DNA from: Buddleja alternifolia | Lineage: Eukaryota > Streptophyta > Magnoliopsida > Lamiales > Scrophulariaceae | Assembly: GCA_019426215.1 (NCBI GenBank) | Contig: CM033394.1 | Location: forward strand, 41,972,423 to 42,036,422 | DNA length: 64,000 bases | Direction of reading: 5' to 3' | Part shown: piece by piece, positions 1 through 11,511 of the stretch | How the letters are laid out: each line of letters opens with the position of its first letter | How positions within the stretch are numbered: position 1 is the first letter of the stretch | Notes under the pieces: generated by a model | Database searches by the model: none | Told to the model about the DNA's origin: nothing | What the model saw: the letters and a program-made list of their open reading frames with translations, nothing else | Position numbers and translations under genes: made by a program

Positions 1-1190
1 TCAATTTTGAAAAATTATTTTTTATACCTTACAAATTTTTTGATATTTGAATTTTGTCCCTCCTCAAAATCGAAAAATATCACGCTTTCTCCTTTTTTTT
101 TGAGTACGCCCCCCCAAACCCAAAATTCTGGCTATAACAAAAGAGATATAAGAGTATAAAGTATGTCAAAAGTTGTAATTGAACTTAGTTCTTTATTATA
201 TTTTCACTAATAAATATAGCGTACCATACCGCGAGGGCCACCCTCTTGAATCCTTCGTCTATTTGGCAAAAATAAAAGTGTACAACTATATTACAACAAT
301 CTCACCCATCTTCAATAAAATTCCTGGCTCCATCCCTGCTTCTATTCTAAAAACTTGGCAAGTGTCCTAAGTATTTTCTTTTATATATTATATCTCATAT
401 ATTTTTTAACTTTTAATTTCTATTTCCTATTTTTTCTCCCATATTCTCCCCTACTCTCCTCATATTTCCTTATTTATCTGGCGTTGTCTCTCATCTGCAC
501 GTTCTTTTCTTCTTCCCCTTATTTTTGTCTCTTTATATATCTTCTTTATATTTTATTCATTTGATGTTTATTAAAAAATTTAAATGTCAAATTTATTTAT
601 TTTTGTAGTAATTGATTTTACTAAAAAAAAAAAATGTTAACTTTTTTATTTTTGCACACGCGTAGAGTGTGCAACAGTTACTAGTTTAAATGAAAAGTAT
701 TATATGTGTGATCTTTGAGCATGAATTGGTAAATGTGTATATATAATGTGTTATTTTTCAAGTTTTTGATTTTGCATGTAGGTTTTAGCATTGAGTCATG
801 AAATCCCATTACCCTCTACTGTGTTTCTCTGGGAAAATGAAAAAAAGAAGAAGCTTTAATTGGGTTAAATTTTTGATTGCCGGAATAGAATTGTGTAAAC
901 TTGTATCAAAATATGATTTGGGACTAATTTTTCTACGTATCATCTATTTTTTGCACGTGATTTTTTCATTATGTACTCCAAAAATAGCATAATTCTGTTC
1001 CGGTATACCTAGGATCGGAGCAAAATCAAATGAAACCGCTAAGTTTTAGTTGGAATTGGATTATTAAGAAGTGCTACATAACTAATTTGCATACAGAAGT
1101 TAGCTTCTTACATTGTTTACCTTGAATACTGTGTTTAGCTTCTTACATTGTTTACCTTCTTACAATGTACTGACTTACATTGTTTACCTT
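1..1190. other. AT-rich intergenic sequence
   Basis: No coding sequence is supported here; short open frames are low-complexity AT-rich translations. Around 1111-1190 the string CTTACATTGTTTACCTT occurs three times, just before the first recognisable exon of the tRNA-synthetase relic. Confidence 0.6.
205..345. repeat. Dispersed repeat, copy 1 (partner at about 6725-6840)
   Basis: The string ATAGCGTACCATACCGCG and the following CCTTC..., ATTCCT(A/G)GCTCC segments recur in the same order at about 6733-6838. The two copies lie either side of the GlnRS relic. The family is not identified; the C-rich tract at 109-118 followed by a 'tctggct' string suggests a decayed transposon. Confidence 0.45.
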
Positions 1191-3643
1191 GGATGGTTGC
1201 GAACGTACAGTTGGAAATCAACTTTACACGGTAAGTCAGTACATTTGTGTTTGGCCTGAGGCTTTTCAGCAGGAGAGCCTTCCATTCTGTACCATTTGTT
1301 TGATTTCGTGTTTATTTTATGGTTGTTTAAAAATAAAGCTTTTGAAAATTACACGTGGAGATTTTGAAAATTATGTGAGAGCTTGTCAAACTTCTAATGC
1401 AGCTAAATATGTCTGGTTCTTTTGATTTTCTTCCTATTTTTGTGATGATGACCACACTTTTATGACTAACGATGTTGGATACACCTGGTGAACTATTTGG
1501 TTATGTGAGAAAGCAGCAGCCATGGGCAGATCCAAAGGTTGTCAAGGTAGTTGGCACATGCTTCAGGTTCCGTTTTACCAATCTACTTATTCAATAGGTT
1601 GCAAAATGAGTTGAACATTTCTTACCATTTTTTATTTTTTGCTCACCTTTCACATTCTGCACCCGCAAATCATCGATACGAAACTATATGCCCTACGTGG
1701 TGAAAGGACAGCTGCAGACAATATTTTTCTATTTCGCTTTTTGAAACTTTAGACTTCACGTTTGCACATAACTGCACCGTCTTTTATTGTAAGTTCTTCA
1801 GAGTTGTTAATTGTACCTGTTTTGGTCCCTATTCATGTTGATGTATTTTACTGGATTTATATGATGATCTGTGATTCATTGGCTAAATGTATTTTGCCAA
1901 TTATAGTATATGAATTACATTCATTTTATTTGCTTGTGTTTCAGTTTGTCAGGAAAAAGCTATTGTTGAAGAGGCAGCTCCACCAAAACCATCTGAAGAA
2001 GAATTTAATCCATTTTTAGTATTTCCTTTACCTGAGGAGAACTTTAAGGTGGTAAATACTAATTTATGCGCTCTGCTGTTGTCTAACTTTCTGGCTTAGT
2101 TTTATTTTGTGTAGCACAAACTTCATTGTTTAGATTTGTCGGGGAAAGGTTCAGATAAAATATACCACGAGAGGAAAAGTAAAAGTTGCTTGGTGGCCTA
2201 AAAATAGTATGAAACAAACTAGTATTTACATTTGGTTAGACTCCAAGACCTAGCAATAGCAGCGATGGTAGAGGTCTACTGTCCTATTTGGAAGCCAAAC
2301 TAATGGTCATAACCTAGAATAAGAAGAATAAATCTTATGACTTTAAGTAATGAGGTTAATCTGTTTGTGATGATTTAGAAAGATCAGTCGTCTTCACTTT
2401 TAAATATTTAGGCCTATTTTCATTACTCAATCCTAGTTCGATATGAAATGGAATTATCTTTTCCCATGAGCCGAAAAAAATTCGAAAAATTCCTTATACT
2501 ATTAAGCCTTTTAAAGTTTGTTTTGATGTTTTTGTTTTTTTTTTTTTCAAATTGAGACAATAGATGATGTAATACTCTCAATGCAATATAAGATTCTGTT
2601 CAACATTTTGATTTAGATTTATGCGATTGTCTTGATTTACCATCACAGTACTCTTCCTTGCAGATGTCTGACATGAAAGCAATCTCTTATGTTTTCTACC
2701 TAGTAGTGTTATTTTTATTTATTCATTTACTTTTTGTTGGAGGAGAACATTGCAACGAACTTACTGCTTTCAGATGCCAGAATTTTTGTGATTTTTTCAA
2801 TCTTATTATTGTTTTGATCTATAGGTTTGATGATACCAACCCTGAAGCTGAAAAGAAAGAATATATTGATCATATCAAAGAAATTGTTGGATGGATGGGG
2901 TGGGAACCCTTTAAGGCATAATTTCTTCCCAAATGGTTAACAATTACTTTGTGAACAACTTCTAATGTATGTTGAAATTTTTGTAGATCACCTATACCAG
3001 TGATTATTTCTAAGAACTCTATGAATTAGCAGTGGAACTGATACGACGAGGTCATGCTTATGTCGACCACCAGGTTGGATCTCATTTTCTTGCTGATTTT
3101 TACTATTCTTTTATGTATCTATGTTTTTTAAATCTGGAATGCCAAATTTTACCTGCAATGTTGTTGGCATGAGTCAAAATAGTAACATTTGTTGCCAACC
3201 TGGTTATTCTTCTCTGTGCGACATTAAATTTTGTTGATTATTTGATGCAGACACCTGATGAAATAAAAAGAGTACAGGGAAAAGAAGATGAACAGTCCCT
3301 GGAGAGAGAGAGACCAATTGAAGAATCTCTAAAATTTTTTGATGACATGAAACGGGACATGATTGAGGAAGGCAAAGCGACATTACGAATGAAACAAGAC
3401 TTGCAGAGTGATAGTTTCAATATGTATGACCTAATTGCGTATCGTATCAAGGTAAGTGTTTGTACATGAACAACTTAGACTTCGGAAACTCGAACAAAAT
3501 AACTAACATATTTCTCTTATTGTCCATTACCCAGTTCACACCTCATCCACATGCAGGAGACAAATGGTGTATTTATCCAAGTTATGATTATGCTCATTGC
3601 ATTGTTGATTCTCTTGAAAATGTAACTCATTCGGTATGTCATT

Positions 3644-3737
3644 TGTGTAACATTTCCTTTTTCCATTTTTGTATTTGTGTAACATTTTCTTTTTCCATTT
3701 TTGTATTTGTGTAACATTTTCTTTTTCCATTTTTGTA
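3644..3737. repeat. 32-bp minisatellite in a GlnRS intron
   Basis: Three tandem copies of a 32-bp unit beginning TGTGTAACATTT start at 3644, 3676 and 3708. Open frames on the opposite strand here are produced by this repeat. Confidence 0.8.
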
Positions 3738-3757
3738 CAATCCTCAGAGCGCCTCTT

Positions 3758-3915
3758 TTGAATATATATATATATATATAGACACACACACACACACTAC
3801 AGGGTTGAATTTCTCAGAAAATGCTCGACCTCTTCATCTTTTACATCGGTTCTCTTACAATTATTTATTATTATTATTATTATGTATTTTATAATATATA
3901 TATATATATATATAT
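3758..3915. repeat. TA/CA and TTA microsatellites
   Basis: A (TA)n run passes into (CA)n at about 3762-3797; an ATT/TTA run and a second (TA)n run follow at about 3866-3915, all within one intron of the pseudogene. Confidence 0.8.
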
Positions 3916-4465
3916 TTAAATCTCCGAGCTTTAAAACCAAGGTTTCCGCTTTCTCATAATATTTTGTTTTCCTAAGAATAAGCACTTATTTTGGCATATA
4001 TCAAAAGAACTACTATATTCTTGCATTTTTTTCATAAATCTTTGAATATCAGTTGTTCTTACAGCTATGTACGCTCGAATTTGAGACACGACGTGCATCA
4101 TACTACTGGTTATTGGATGCACTGGGCCTTTACCAACCTTATGTATGGGAATTCTGCCGACTGAACGTCACCAACACGGTGATGTCGAAGCGGAAGGTCA
4201 GTTGAGGATCTGGAAATCATAGCGACTTATGTTTCAATTTCATGTGCTCCTCGTCCTTTAGAAGTGACCCTTAGTTGCATGTTACTGCAGTTAAATCGTC
4301 TTGTAACAGAAAAGTGGGTGGACGGTTGGGATGATCCTCGTCTCATGACTCTTGCTGGATTGAGACGCAGAGGGGTAACTACAACTTCCATAAATGCTTT
4401 TGTTCGAGGAATTGGGATCACTAGAAGGTTGATTTATTTTTAATTTTATCTTGAGGGTTAGTTAC

Positions 4466-4631
4466 AAGGACCTCACTAGGGAATTAGTGTAATTACAGAG
4501 TATACCCCTCTCTCTTTTGAAATTGCAAGAACCTCCCTTCTCACCAGGGCGTAAACTTGGAGGGAAGGTTTGGTAATTTCAAAAGGGGGATGGGTATACT
4601 TTGTAATTTACCAAATCCCCTGGGAGGTCCC
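4466..4631. repeat. Short foldback (MITE-like) insertion in an intron
   Basis: The left arm begins GGACCTCACTAGGG and the right arm ends CCTGGGAGGTCC. The arms pair for most of their length (for example AGTATACCC near 4499 with GGGTATACT near 4590). Similar 'constant-flank' blocks with AATTACC and C-runs lie near 5440-5590 and 6570-6970. Family unknown; no clear target duplication was identified. Confidence 0.5.
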
Positions 4632-6724
4632 GTACTCAATTTATTTTTTATTTTTAATAAATTGTATTCCCTGCCGTGGTGCTTCACAATTATGCTTTGC
4701 GCCATATAAGGGAGCCTAACGTACGCCATGTTAATTTCTTGTGTTACAGTGACAGTAGTATGATACGTCTAGACAGCCTAGAGTACCATATAAGGGAGGA
4801 ACTGAACAAAACCGCAGCTCATACAATGGTTGTCCTAAATCCACTAAAGGTTTGTATATTACACAATATATAATCGTTTTTATGAGTGGATATTGTCAGT
4901 ATTTGCTTCTCTTTGTCTGTTTGCACATACTTCAAGTTGTGCATATTTGGAACGAATAATGAAATTTTCATTAATTCCTTCATTTCAGGTTGTCATCACA
5001 AATATGGACGCATCTATAATGGACCTTGATGCAAAGAAATAGTCAGATGCTCCAGCAGACGACGTTTCTTCGTTTTATAAGGTGAGCATGCATTTGGGTT
5101 TCTGTCCCAAATTTCTATTTCTTCTTCAGACGTCCCTAAATACGGCTCCATCTCCGAAGATGATTCTTTTTCCAAAACTACCCTTTAGTTTGAAGTAATG
5201 ATTTGACACCACTAACTCTCAACCACTACTCTTACCTTTAGCGACACTACGATAATGATACACAATGTTTTTACTTTTTCATCTCTTGTTTGAAACTGTC
5301 CCCCCATAGCAGATACTTCATCTTCGTTCCAACTTATCTTTTTGGTGCACTAATTAATCAATGATTACATAGGCACCCCATGAGACTTTAACTACAAAAA
5401 AACACCACAAGTTTTGAGAAATTGCCATAACTTCCATTATGAGTAAAAGCCGAGCAAATTACAATTACATCCCCTGTGAGCAAAACACAGATTACATTCA
5501 GCCTCTATTTTCGAGTTGTCCGCATTTGACAGGGGTGTCTGGGTAATTTGCAACATCTCAGGGGACTCGTGGTAATTACCCAATAAGTGATGGAGTGTGC
5601 ACAAAATTATCCCTAATTAATATAATTGACATTTGTTGACTATAGTTGTTTGATGGTTTACCTTCCCTACCCTTGTCAAGGTCCCCTTTTCTAAGGTTGT
5701 GTATATTGAACAATCCGATATCCGGATGAAAGATTCTAAAGATTACTAAGGACTTGCTCCCGGAAAATCTGTCCTCCTCAGGTGACCTATTCTTTGCAAT
5801 TCACTTTACATCTTCCATGCATTGTGTTGAATTTGGAACTAACACCAAAATATGCTTCTTCGTGATATATGTACGCATTTCACCGAAGTAATTTTTGGTG
5901 TGGACAATGAGACTATTCTCGAAATTCATGCCGAGTATGATCCCTCCAAGAAATCCAAACCAAAGGTAGTTGGGGTCGGCTTAATTCTTATTAAAGATGA
6001 ACGAATATTTTTTGAGATTCTGAATATTTCTCTTTGTATATTGATAATCTGTTCTTCAGGGAGTTTTGCATTGGGTTTCAGAATCTTAACCGGGGGTTAA
6101 CCCACTTAAAGTGGAAGTCAGATTGTTTGAAAAACTCTTCGTTTCTGAGGTTGAATTTTTTTCTACCATTTAGCACTAATTTTTTTGTTTGTTAGGCTTT
6201 TTGCGCCTTAAATTTGTTTTTGAATATTTTAAACTTGTAATTCTTTGGTATTGCAAACAGAATCCTGCTGAACTTGAGGATTGGCTTGGTGATCTGAATC
6301 CACAATCTAAAGTTGTTACAACTGATGCATACGTCGTACCTTTGCTAAAAAAATGTTGCAATTGGAGACAGATATCAGTTTGAAAGACTAGGTATATTCT
6401 TAAACAAAGCCACGTTTTATCATCAACCATGCATAGAAACCATTTCTCACAGAAAAAGAGAATTATCAGCATGTGATTTTGTATAATCATGTTTAATTGA
6501 GTAAATAAAGGTATTTCTTCGGTCGGGGTCATCCATTTTAACTTGTTTAAATATATTCACCCTCACTTATTAGGTAATTACCACGAGACCTCTAAAGTTT
6601 TGTAAATTACAAAGCCCCCCCCACCAACCACACACTCGGTCATGTCCTAATAACTCAATTTTGTAAATTTTTTCCTTTAACTTTCCCTTCCAAAAGTGTT
6701 CTTACTAAACCTAATCCTCAATTT

Positions 6725-6840
6725 TTTCGCATACATATAGCGTACCGTACCGCGCCCCCATATAATCCTTCACTACCGGGTAAACGAAACTCACAAAAAT
6801 CTCGCCCCCCCTCACCATAATTCCTAGCTCCGTCTCTGCA
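6725..6840. repeat. Dispersed repeat, copy 2 (partner at about 205-345)
   Basis: Shares ATAGCGTACCGTACCGCG and the downstream ATTCCTAGCTCC block with the copy near the window start. It sits in the last intron of the GlnRS relic. Confidence 0.45.
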
Positions 6841-7184
6841 AAGGGTGAACTTGTAATCTACTTTTACTGACAGGCGTAAAATTGTAGTATGCTTTCATTG
6901 AAAGGGAAAATTATGGTAATTTCTCAATTCTCGGGTCACATGCGGGGATGACCATGTAATTTATCTTATAATTGTGATGTCACGAAACAATTTTCTAGGA
7001 ATGCAACTCTAGTTTGGATTTCGCCCATCTAACCATACAGTCCCAATTCTGGTATATTTGGGTCTTATTTTTGTTTCAATCTGCTTCAGGTTATTTTGCG
7101 GTAGATAAGAACTCGTCTCCAGAAAAGCTTGTATTTAATCGGACCGTTACATTGCGAGATAGTTATGGTAAGGGAGGAAAGTAA

Positions 7185-7558
7185 AGTGGATAATGAAAGG
7201 ATGGCAAGCAGGATTAACAAACTATTCATCGATATATTCTGTACAAACTCACAACACCAACTCACTCATTACCTGTTCACAAGTGAAAATCACGTTCTTT
7301 AATTTAGATAAAAGTTATTTATATTCAGAATTACAGGTTTTTAATTTAAAAGTGAATGACGCAAGTTTTGGTTAGATTCCGGTTACATTTTTCTTTCCTA
7401 TTAGAATGTCTATTGTTTGCTATTTGCTATGGCTATGTTTGGTTATGTTTTCAAGCTCATTTTCATCCGAATTTTTGGCCAAATTATGTTTGGATCACAC
7501 AATTTTTCACCAGGAAAGTTGTCAATTTTTTGTCCAAAAAAAAATATAATGATTGTGC
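7185..7558. other. Spacer between GlnRS relic and copia element
   Basis: No gene seen. The sequence is unremarkable AT-rich DNA between the natural GlnRS stop codon and the start of the pyrimidine tract. Confidence 0.5.
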
Positions 7559-7674
7559 TCCCCCCCTCCCCCCCCCTCCCTCCTCCTCTCTCTCTCCCTC
7601 TCTACTCCTCCCTCCAGTCCCGCCTCCTTCTCCCCTCCCCCCCTCCCCCCCCCCTCTCCCTCCCCCTTTCCGAG
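7559..7674. repeat. Polypyrimidine tract (C/T only), element-1 truncation point
   Basis: About 115 nt are almost purely C and T on the + strand. It lies where the minus-strand accessory gene of element 1 loses its coding sequence and no 3' LTR follows. Proline- or glycine-rich translations of this tract are artefacts. Confidence 0.75.
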
Positions 7675-7679
7675 ATAAT

Positions 7680-10600
7680 ACCTTGGTTTTCTTTTCTTGG
7701 ATAGCATTTTCTTAATGCTTACTAATTCTTCGAACAATGAACGCCACTGTATATTATCTGTCTTGGAAATCGCTTTGGACTTTTCTTTATCTTCCCCCTT
7801 CTTGACATTATCAAGGGAGTTCTTGAGTTCAACGACATCGCGGCGCAAAAGTCTAACTTCTTCGATGAGAAGAGCAACTTGTTCAGCGACACTCTGAGCG
7901 GCGGGCATCGGATGAAGCGTGTCTTTCAGTATCGGCCAGGGCGCTCTGAGCTAAGTGACGGTTGAATTCAGATGAGAGCTCAGCGACAAGAGGTGATATG
8001 CTTTGCATGATAGCAATAGTGATTTTATTTGCAGCGTTGCCAATATCACGAGTCCGCGTATCCGATACTATGCGGATATGTCAATCAGCAGCCTCAAAGA
8101 TCTTGGAGCAGGAACCCTCAATGTTGGTTAGCGAGTTCTGGACTGCCTGTCTGAAATCTCTGGCTTCTGAATCGCTCTCAGAATCTGAATCGGAAGAAGG
8201 ACGCTCTGGGGAAGAGGAAACTGCAGCCTTACCTTTGGATTTATCTCTGATAAAAGGTTCTTCAGGCGCTTGAGCAATTTTAGCGTTCACTTTTTCAATC
8301 GCTCTATCCATGATAGGATCGGCAATCGCTAGGGGCTCGACCACTGGGGCGCTGGAGGAATCTGGAAGTTGAGCGTCATCTTCAGTAGGAGCACTTTCTT
8401 CTTCTATAATTTCGATGGAGGGAGAAGGTTCTCTAAGACCAATGACCCAGAGGGGGCCAAGGGCTTCCATCACATGCCTTGGACTGATCAGGCTAGATTG
8501 CGGGATAAAGAATATAGCTTCTTCGCGCTCTTCGGTACTTAGTGCAAGTTGCACACCTTCCGGTAAAGCAATCCCTGAAGTATAACAGTTGAAGAAGTCC
8601 AAAATCAAAGGCATGAGAGCTTGAGCTGCGTCTTGGTCAACTGGCCTAATTAGCGAGATTATCTTGGCCACTTGAATATTAGATTCACTAAAGAGCACGG
8701 GGTGAAGGGTATAGCCTCGGAAATTATAACACCCAGAAAAGTGATTGAAACTGATGTCCAGTGCTTGGGCATTTTCAAACACTGCTCTCATTGATCTGTG
8801 GAACTCAGCGAACTCAGCGTGTTCAGTAGAAACATCCACACGAATCTGACTCTAGCCTGGAAGAAAAGGTTGTTTACTTGATGAAGCGTCTTCATTTAGG
8901 TCAGGAAAGACTCGTTGAACAAACCCGGCACGAGGATGCAAAACATAGCGTCCACCTTGGCTGTATAAGGCAAATTGCTGGTGAATGTAGCTTTCGATTG
9001 GTTGTTGATATCGTGGAAAAGCGCTAACATTCCCTACAATATTTTGATGTTGTTGAAGCAAAAAGGTTGCATAACCTCGGCGTCTGTACTCTATTCCAAA
9101 ATTGAACAAAAATGGATATCTGATCAGTTCTTCAATGGTGTAGAAATGAAGAACAAATTCTTCAGCCCACCTGGCTGTATTCATCATCCACCGTTTTCCA
9201 AGTTTGTCCGCTTTCTTTTGCTCTTTGGTTGCAGCAAGGAACTTCTCAAAGCGTTCCATCTCTTCATCATAGTCATCAGCCCATAATCTGACGAGATATT
9301 CACGGGCCTCATCTTCTATCCACGAATTGACCGGATTTGGGCGCTCCACAACAAGCGGTCCTTTGCCTTTCCATAACTTAAGTGGATTCGGAGAGAGAGC
9401 GTTCTGTGGAGACTTGACGACGGAGGGGAGAGCTGAATAACCTATCTTATTGAGATCTTCTTCATCTGGATCCTTGTTCCAATCACCCATGTGGGGGTTC
9501 TTGAAAACAATCTTGTTTTGGTGCTGAGGATAAAAGGACTCGTCCGAGCGACCGTTTGAATTGAAACGCTGAAGATCAAGATTCGCTCTGTTGGAAACTA
9601 GATGACGAATATACTCAAGGCGAGAGTGAAGACGCTTTAAGTTATATAGGCCTAGATCGGCAATACGCTCGAAGATTTCAAATTTAAGAGAGTTGGACAA
9701 ATTGGGCCGATGGAGAGTTGTTTGAAATTGTATTTCCAACTCGGCAAGCGTTTGAGTGTCTCGTTCTCTGGCGGCATAATAAAATTCAACATCTGGAGTG
9801 TATCCGCGCGGGAAGAAATCGATGACACGAGGAGGAGGTCCCGTTGGTGTAGGAATAATAGAAATCACTTCTGTTGGGATGGGGGCCACTTCTATCGACC
9901 GCTCAGCGTTTAGAGTCGCTTCACTGGCTGATGATGTTTCAGCGTCAGGAAGGGCTTGAGATACTTCCTTAGCGATATCCACAACAGTTGCCATATCCAC
10001 ATCCACTTCAACTGGAATCTCGGATGAAAGAGGGGCATCAGCGATTGGTGCCTCTGGAGGTACATCTTGAGCTGATACATGTAAGCGATTGAGAAAAGCA
10101 AGCAAAATTTCCACTAAGTAGAAAGATAGAAAAGACTAAATCGCTTACCCTGAGGAATATCATCGACTATGTCAGTTGCTTGATCTGTTTCTAGGACAGG
10201 TTCCTTAGGCTCTGGAACAACTTCTTCTGGATCCTGAAAACTAGGAAGCCTCTCAGATTGAGTAGGGGCTTGAGGATCTGAGCTGATTTCTGGAACAGCG
10301 TCAGAAGGAGGAACGCTCACTGACACTCTAAGCGCTGGGTTCGTTGGAGCGCTAGAGGAGGCTGCGGGAGTAGAAAGAGGAGTACGTCTTCGTGCAAGTG
10401 ATACTTCTGCTTCTACGAAGTCCTCTTCCTCGGGAACGGAAAAGATAAATGCTGGAGGAGGCGATGGAGATTTAGGACAAAGAGAAGGAGAAGGGATCTT
10501 CTGCTTCTTTTTGGGCTCCGGCTTCTTCTTCTTGGTTTCAGGATTCTGTTTCTTTGCTGGTTTGGATGGCTCAGCGACTTTGAGAGCTATCTTTCTCTTA

Positions 10601-11511
10601 GGTTGCTTGACCACCACTTCTTCTTCGGATGAAGAGGATGATGATGAAGAGGAAGACGCTTGATCTTCATCATCACTACGAACAACTCCTAGAGCACGAA
10701 GTCGCTCACGCTCTTCTTTTGGAACAGCTGCACCACCTAGCTTCCTTGGCTTTTGCAGCTCACGAATCATTTTCTTTTCGTAGAATTTTGTCGCTGGAAT
10801 CTTCTTGCCCGAAGAGTTTGTATAACCGCAAGCGCTAAGAATACGACTTAGCACAATCCCATAAGGCTTGGGATTCACCGACTTGGCCATCGCTGCCTTG
10901 AAGCGATTAAAAACGTAGAGAGACCAATTTACCTTCAATTTGGTCAGAATGGCCACCATCATCTTGTACTGGAGGTTTGTAACTTTATCGAATGTCCCTT
11001 TCCTGCATTCGATCATCTTGGAGCATATGTCTGCGAGAATAACATATTCTCCCTTCATGTCGTTCTTCTTAAAGTTCGGCTCGTATGTAGTAACGACTTT
11101 CTTGACCAATTCCCAGACTTTTGTAGCATCTCCGAGATTGACGTGTTCCACCTCAGAGCCATCATTGGGCAAAACCAACAATGAAGATATCAAGGAAGGA
11201 GTAAGAACAAAAGTCTCTTTGGCGAAGGGGAAGACGCAGGATATAGAATTGCCGTCTTCAGAAATCTGGGCATTGTTGAAAACGTGGAGAGATTCATCTT
11301 CAAAGTAGTTAAAAATAGTAGTGATCATATCTCTCAAACCAGATTCTTGAAGGAGTGGAAGAATCGTTCGAAGAGGAAAGTTCTGGTTTTCAAACAGATA
11401 GTCCCAGTTAACAAGAAATCCGGCGTTAACAGTGACTGGTTTTTCAGCACGGGAAGTTTTTTCGGTAGCTGACTTGGATGATTTGGAAGATTTTGCAACT
11501 TTGGGTGCCAT
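7680..11511 (-). pseudogene. Accessory ('env-like') gene behind pol in element 1, with an intron
   Basis: Exon 1 runs 11511-10149 (ATG chosen as the first in a frame open for 465 codons). A 77-nt intron, 10148-10072, has GTAAGC donor and TATCAG acceptor; removing it keeps the frame into exon 2 (10071 onward). An in-frame TAG (8852-8854) interrupts one continuous frame that goes on to a TGA at 8081-8083; after a frameshift near 7910-7950 it continues to about 7680. Visible features: basic Ser/Lys N-terminus (residues 1-27), a globular region to about residue 260, a Ser/Glu stretch and Lys-rich low-complexity tail around 285-350, and a leucine-heptad coiled coil at the 7908-7760 end. No signal peptide or TM segment is seen, so 'envelope' is only positional naming. 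The globular part loosely resembles the 'putative plant transposon protein' domain of other LTR elements (inference). Function unknown. Confidence 0.72.

Larger units (their letters stand above)
1192..7184 (+). pseudogene. Glutaminyl-tRNA synthetase (GlnRS) pseudogene, introns retained
   Basis: Class Ic aminoacyl-tRNA synthetase that would charge tRNA-Gln (EC 6.1.1.18). Exon remnants follow the order of plant GlnRS: N-terminal tRNA-binding region at 1192-1230, about 1481-1546 and 1669-1722, then 1945-2051; catalytic core at 2825-2915 (FDDTNPEAEKKEYIDHIKE), 2987-3073, 3251-3451, 3535-3633, 4065-4196 (ends MSKRK, the KMSKS-equivalent), 4291-4427; anticodon-binding part at 4750-4849, 4989-5081, 5681-5781, about 5870-5965, 6060-6149, 6261-6391 and 7090-7184 (natural stop). 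Most junctions keep GT-AG, so this is a duplicated, not a retroposed, copy. Lesions: in-frame stops TAA 3011-3013, TAG 5040-5042, TAA 5747-5749, TAA 6087-6089; a small deletion/frameshift near 5880; seven A's at 6347-6353 where six are expected, shifting frame. The exon for the HIGH motif, due between 2052 and 2824, is not found. Product cannot be functional. Confidence 0.93.

Noticed and set aside
1762..2019. 85-codon plus-strand frame as a gene
   Set aside because: Spans an intron and overlaps the GlnRS exon at 1945-2051 in another frame.
7356..7715. Proline-rich plus-strand frames
   Set aside because: Translations of a polypyrimidine tract.
7522..11511. Calling the accessory gene a true envelope
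   Set aside because: No signal peptide, TM helix or fusion-like segment is visible; 'env-like' reflects position only.
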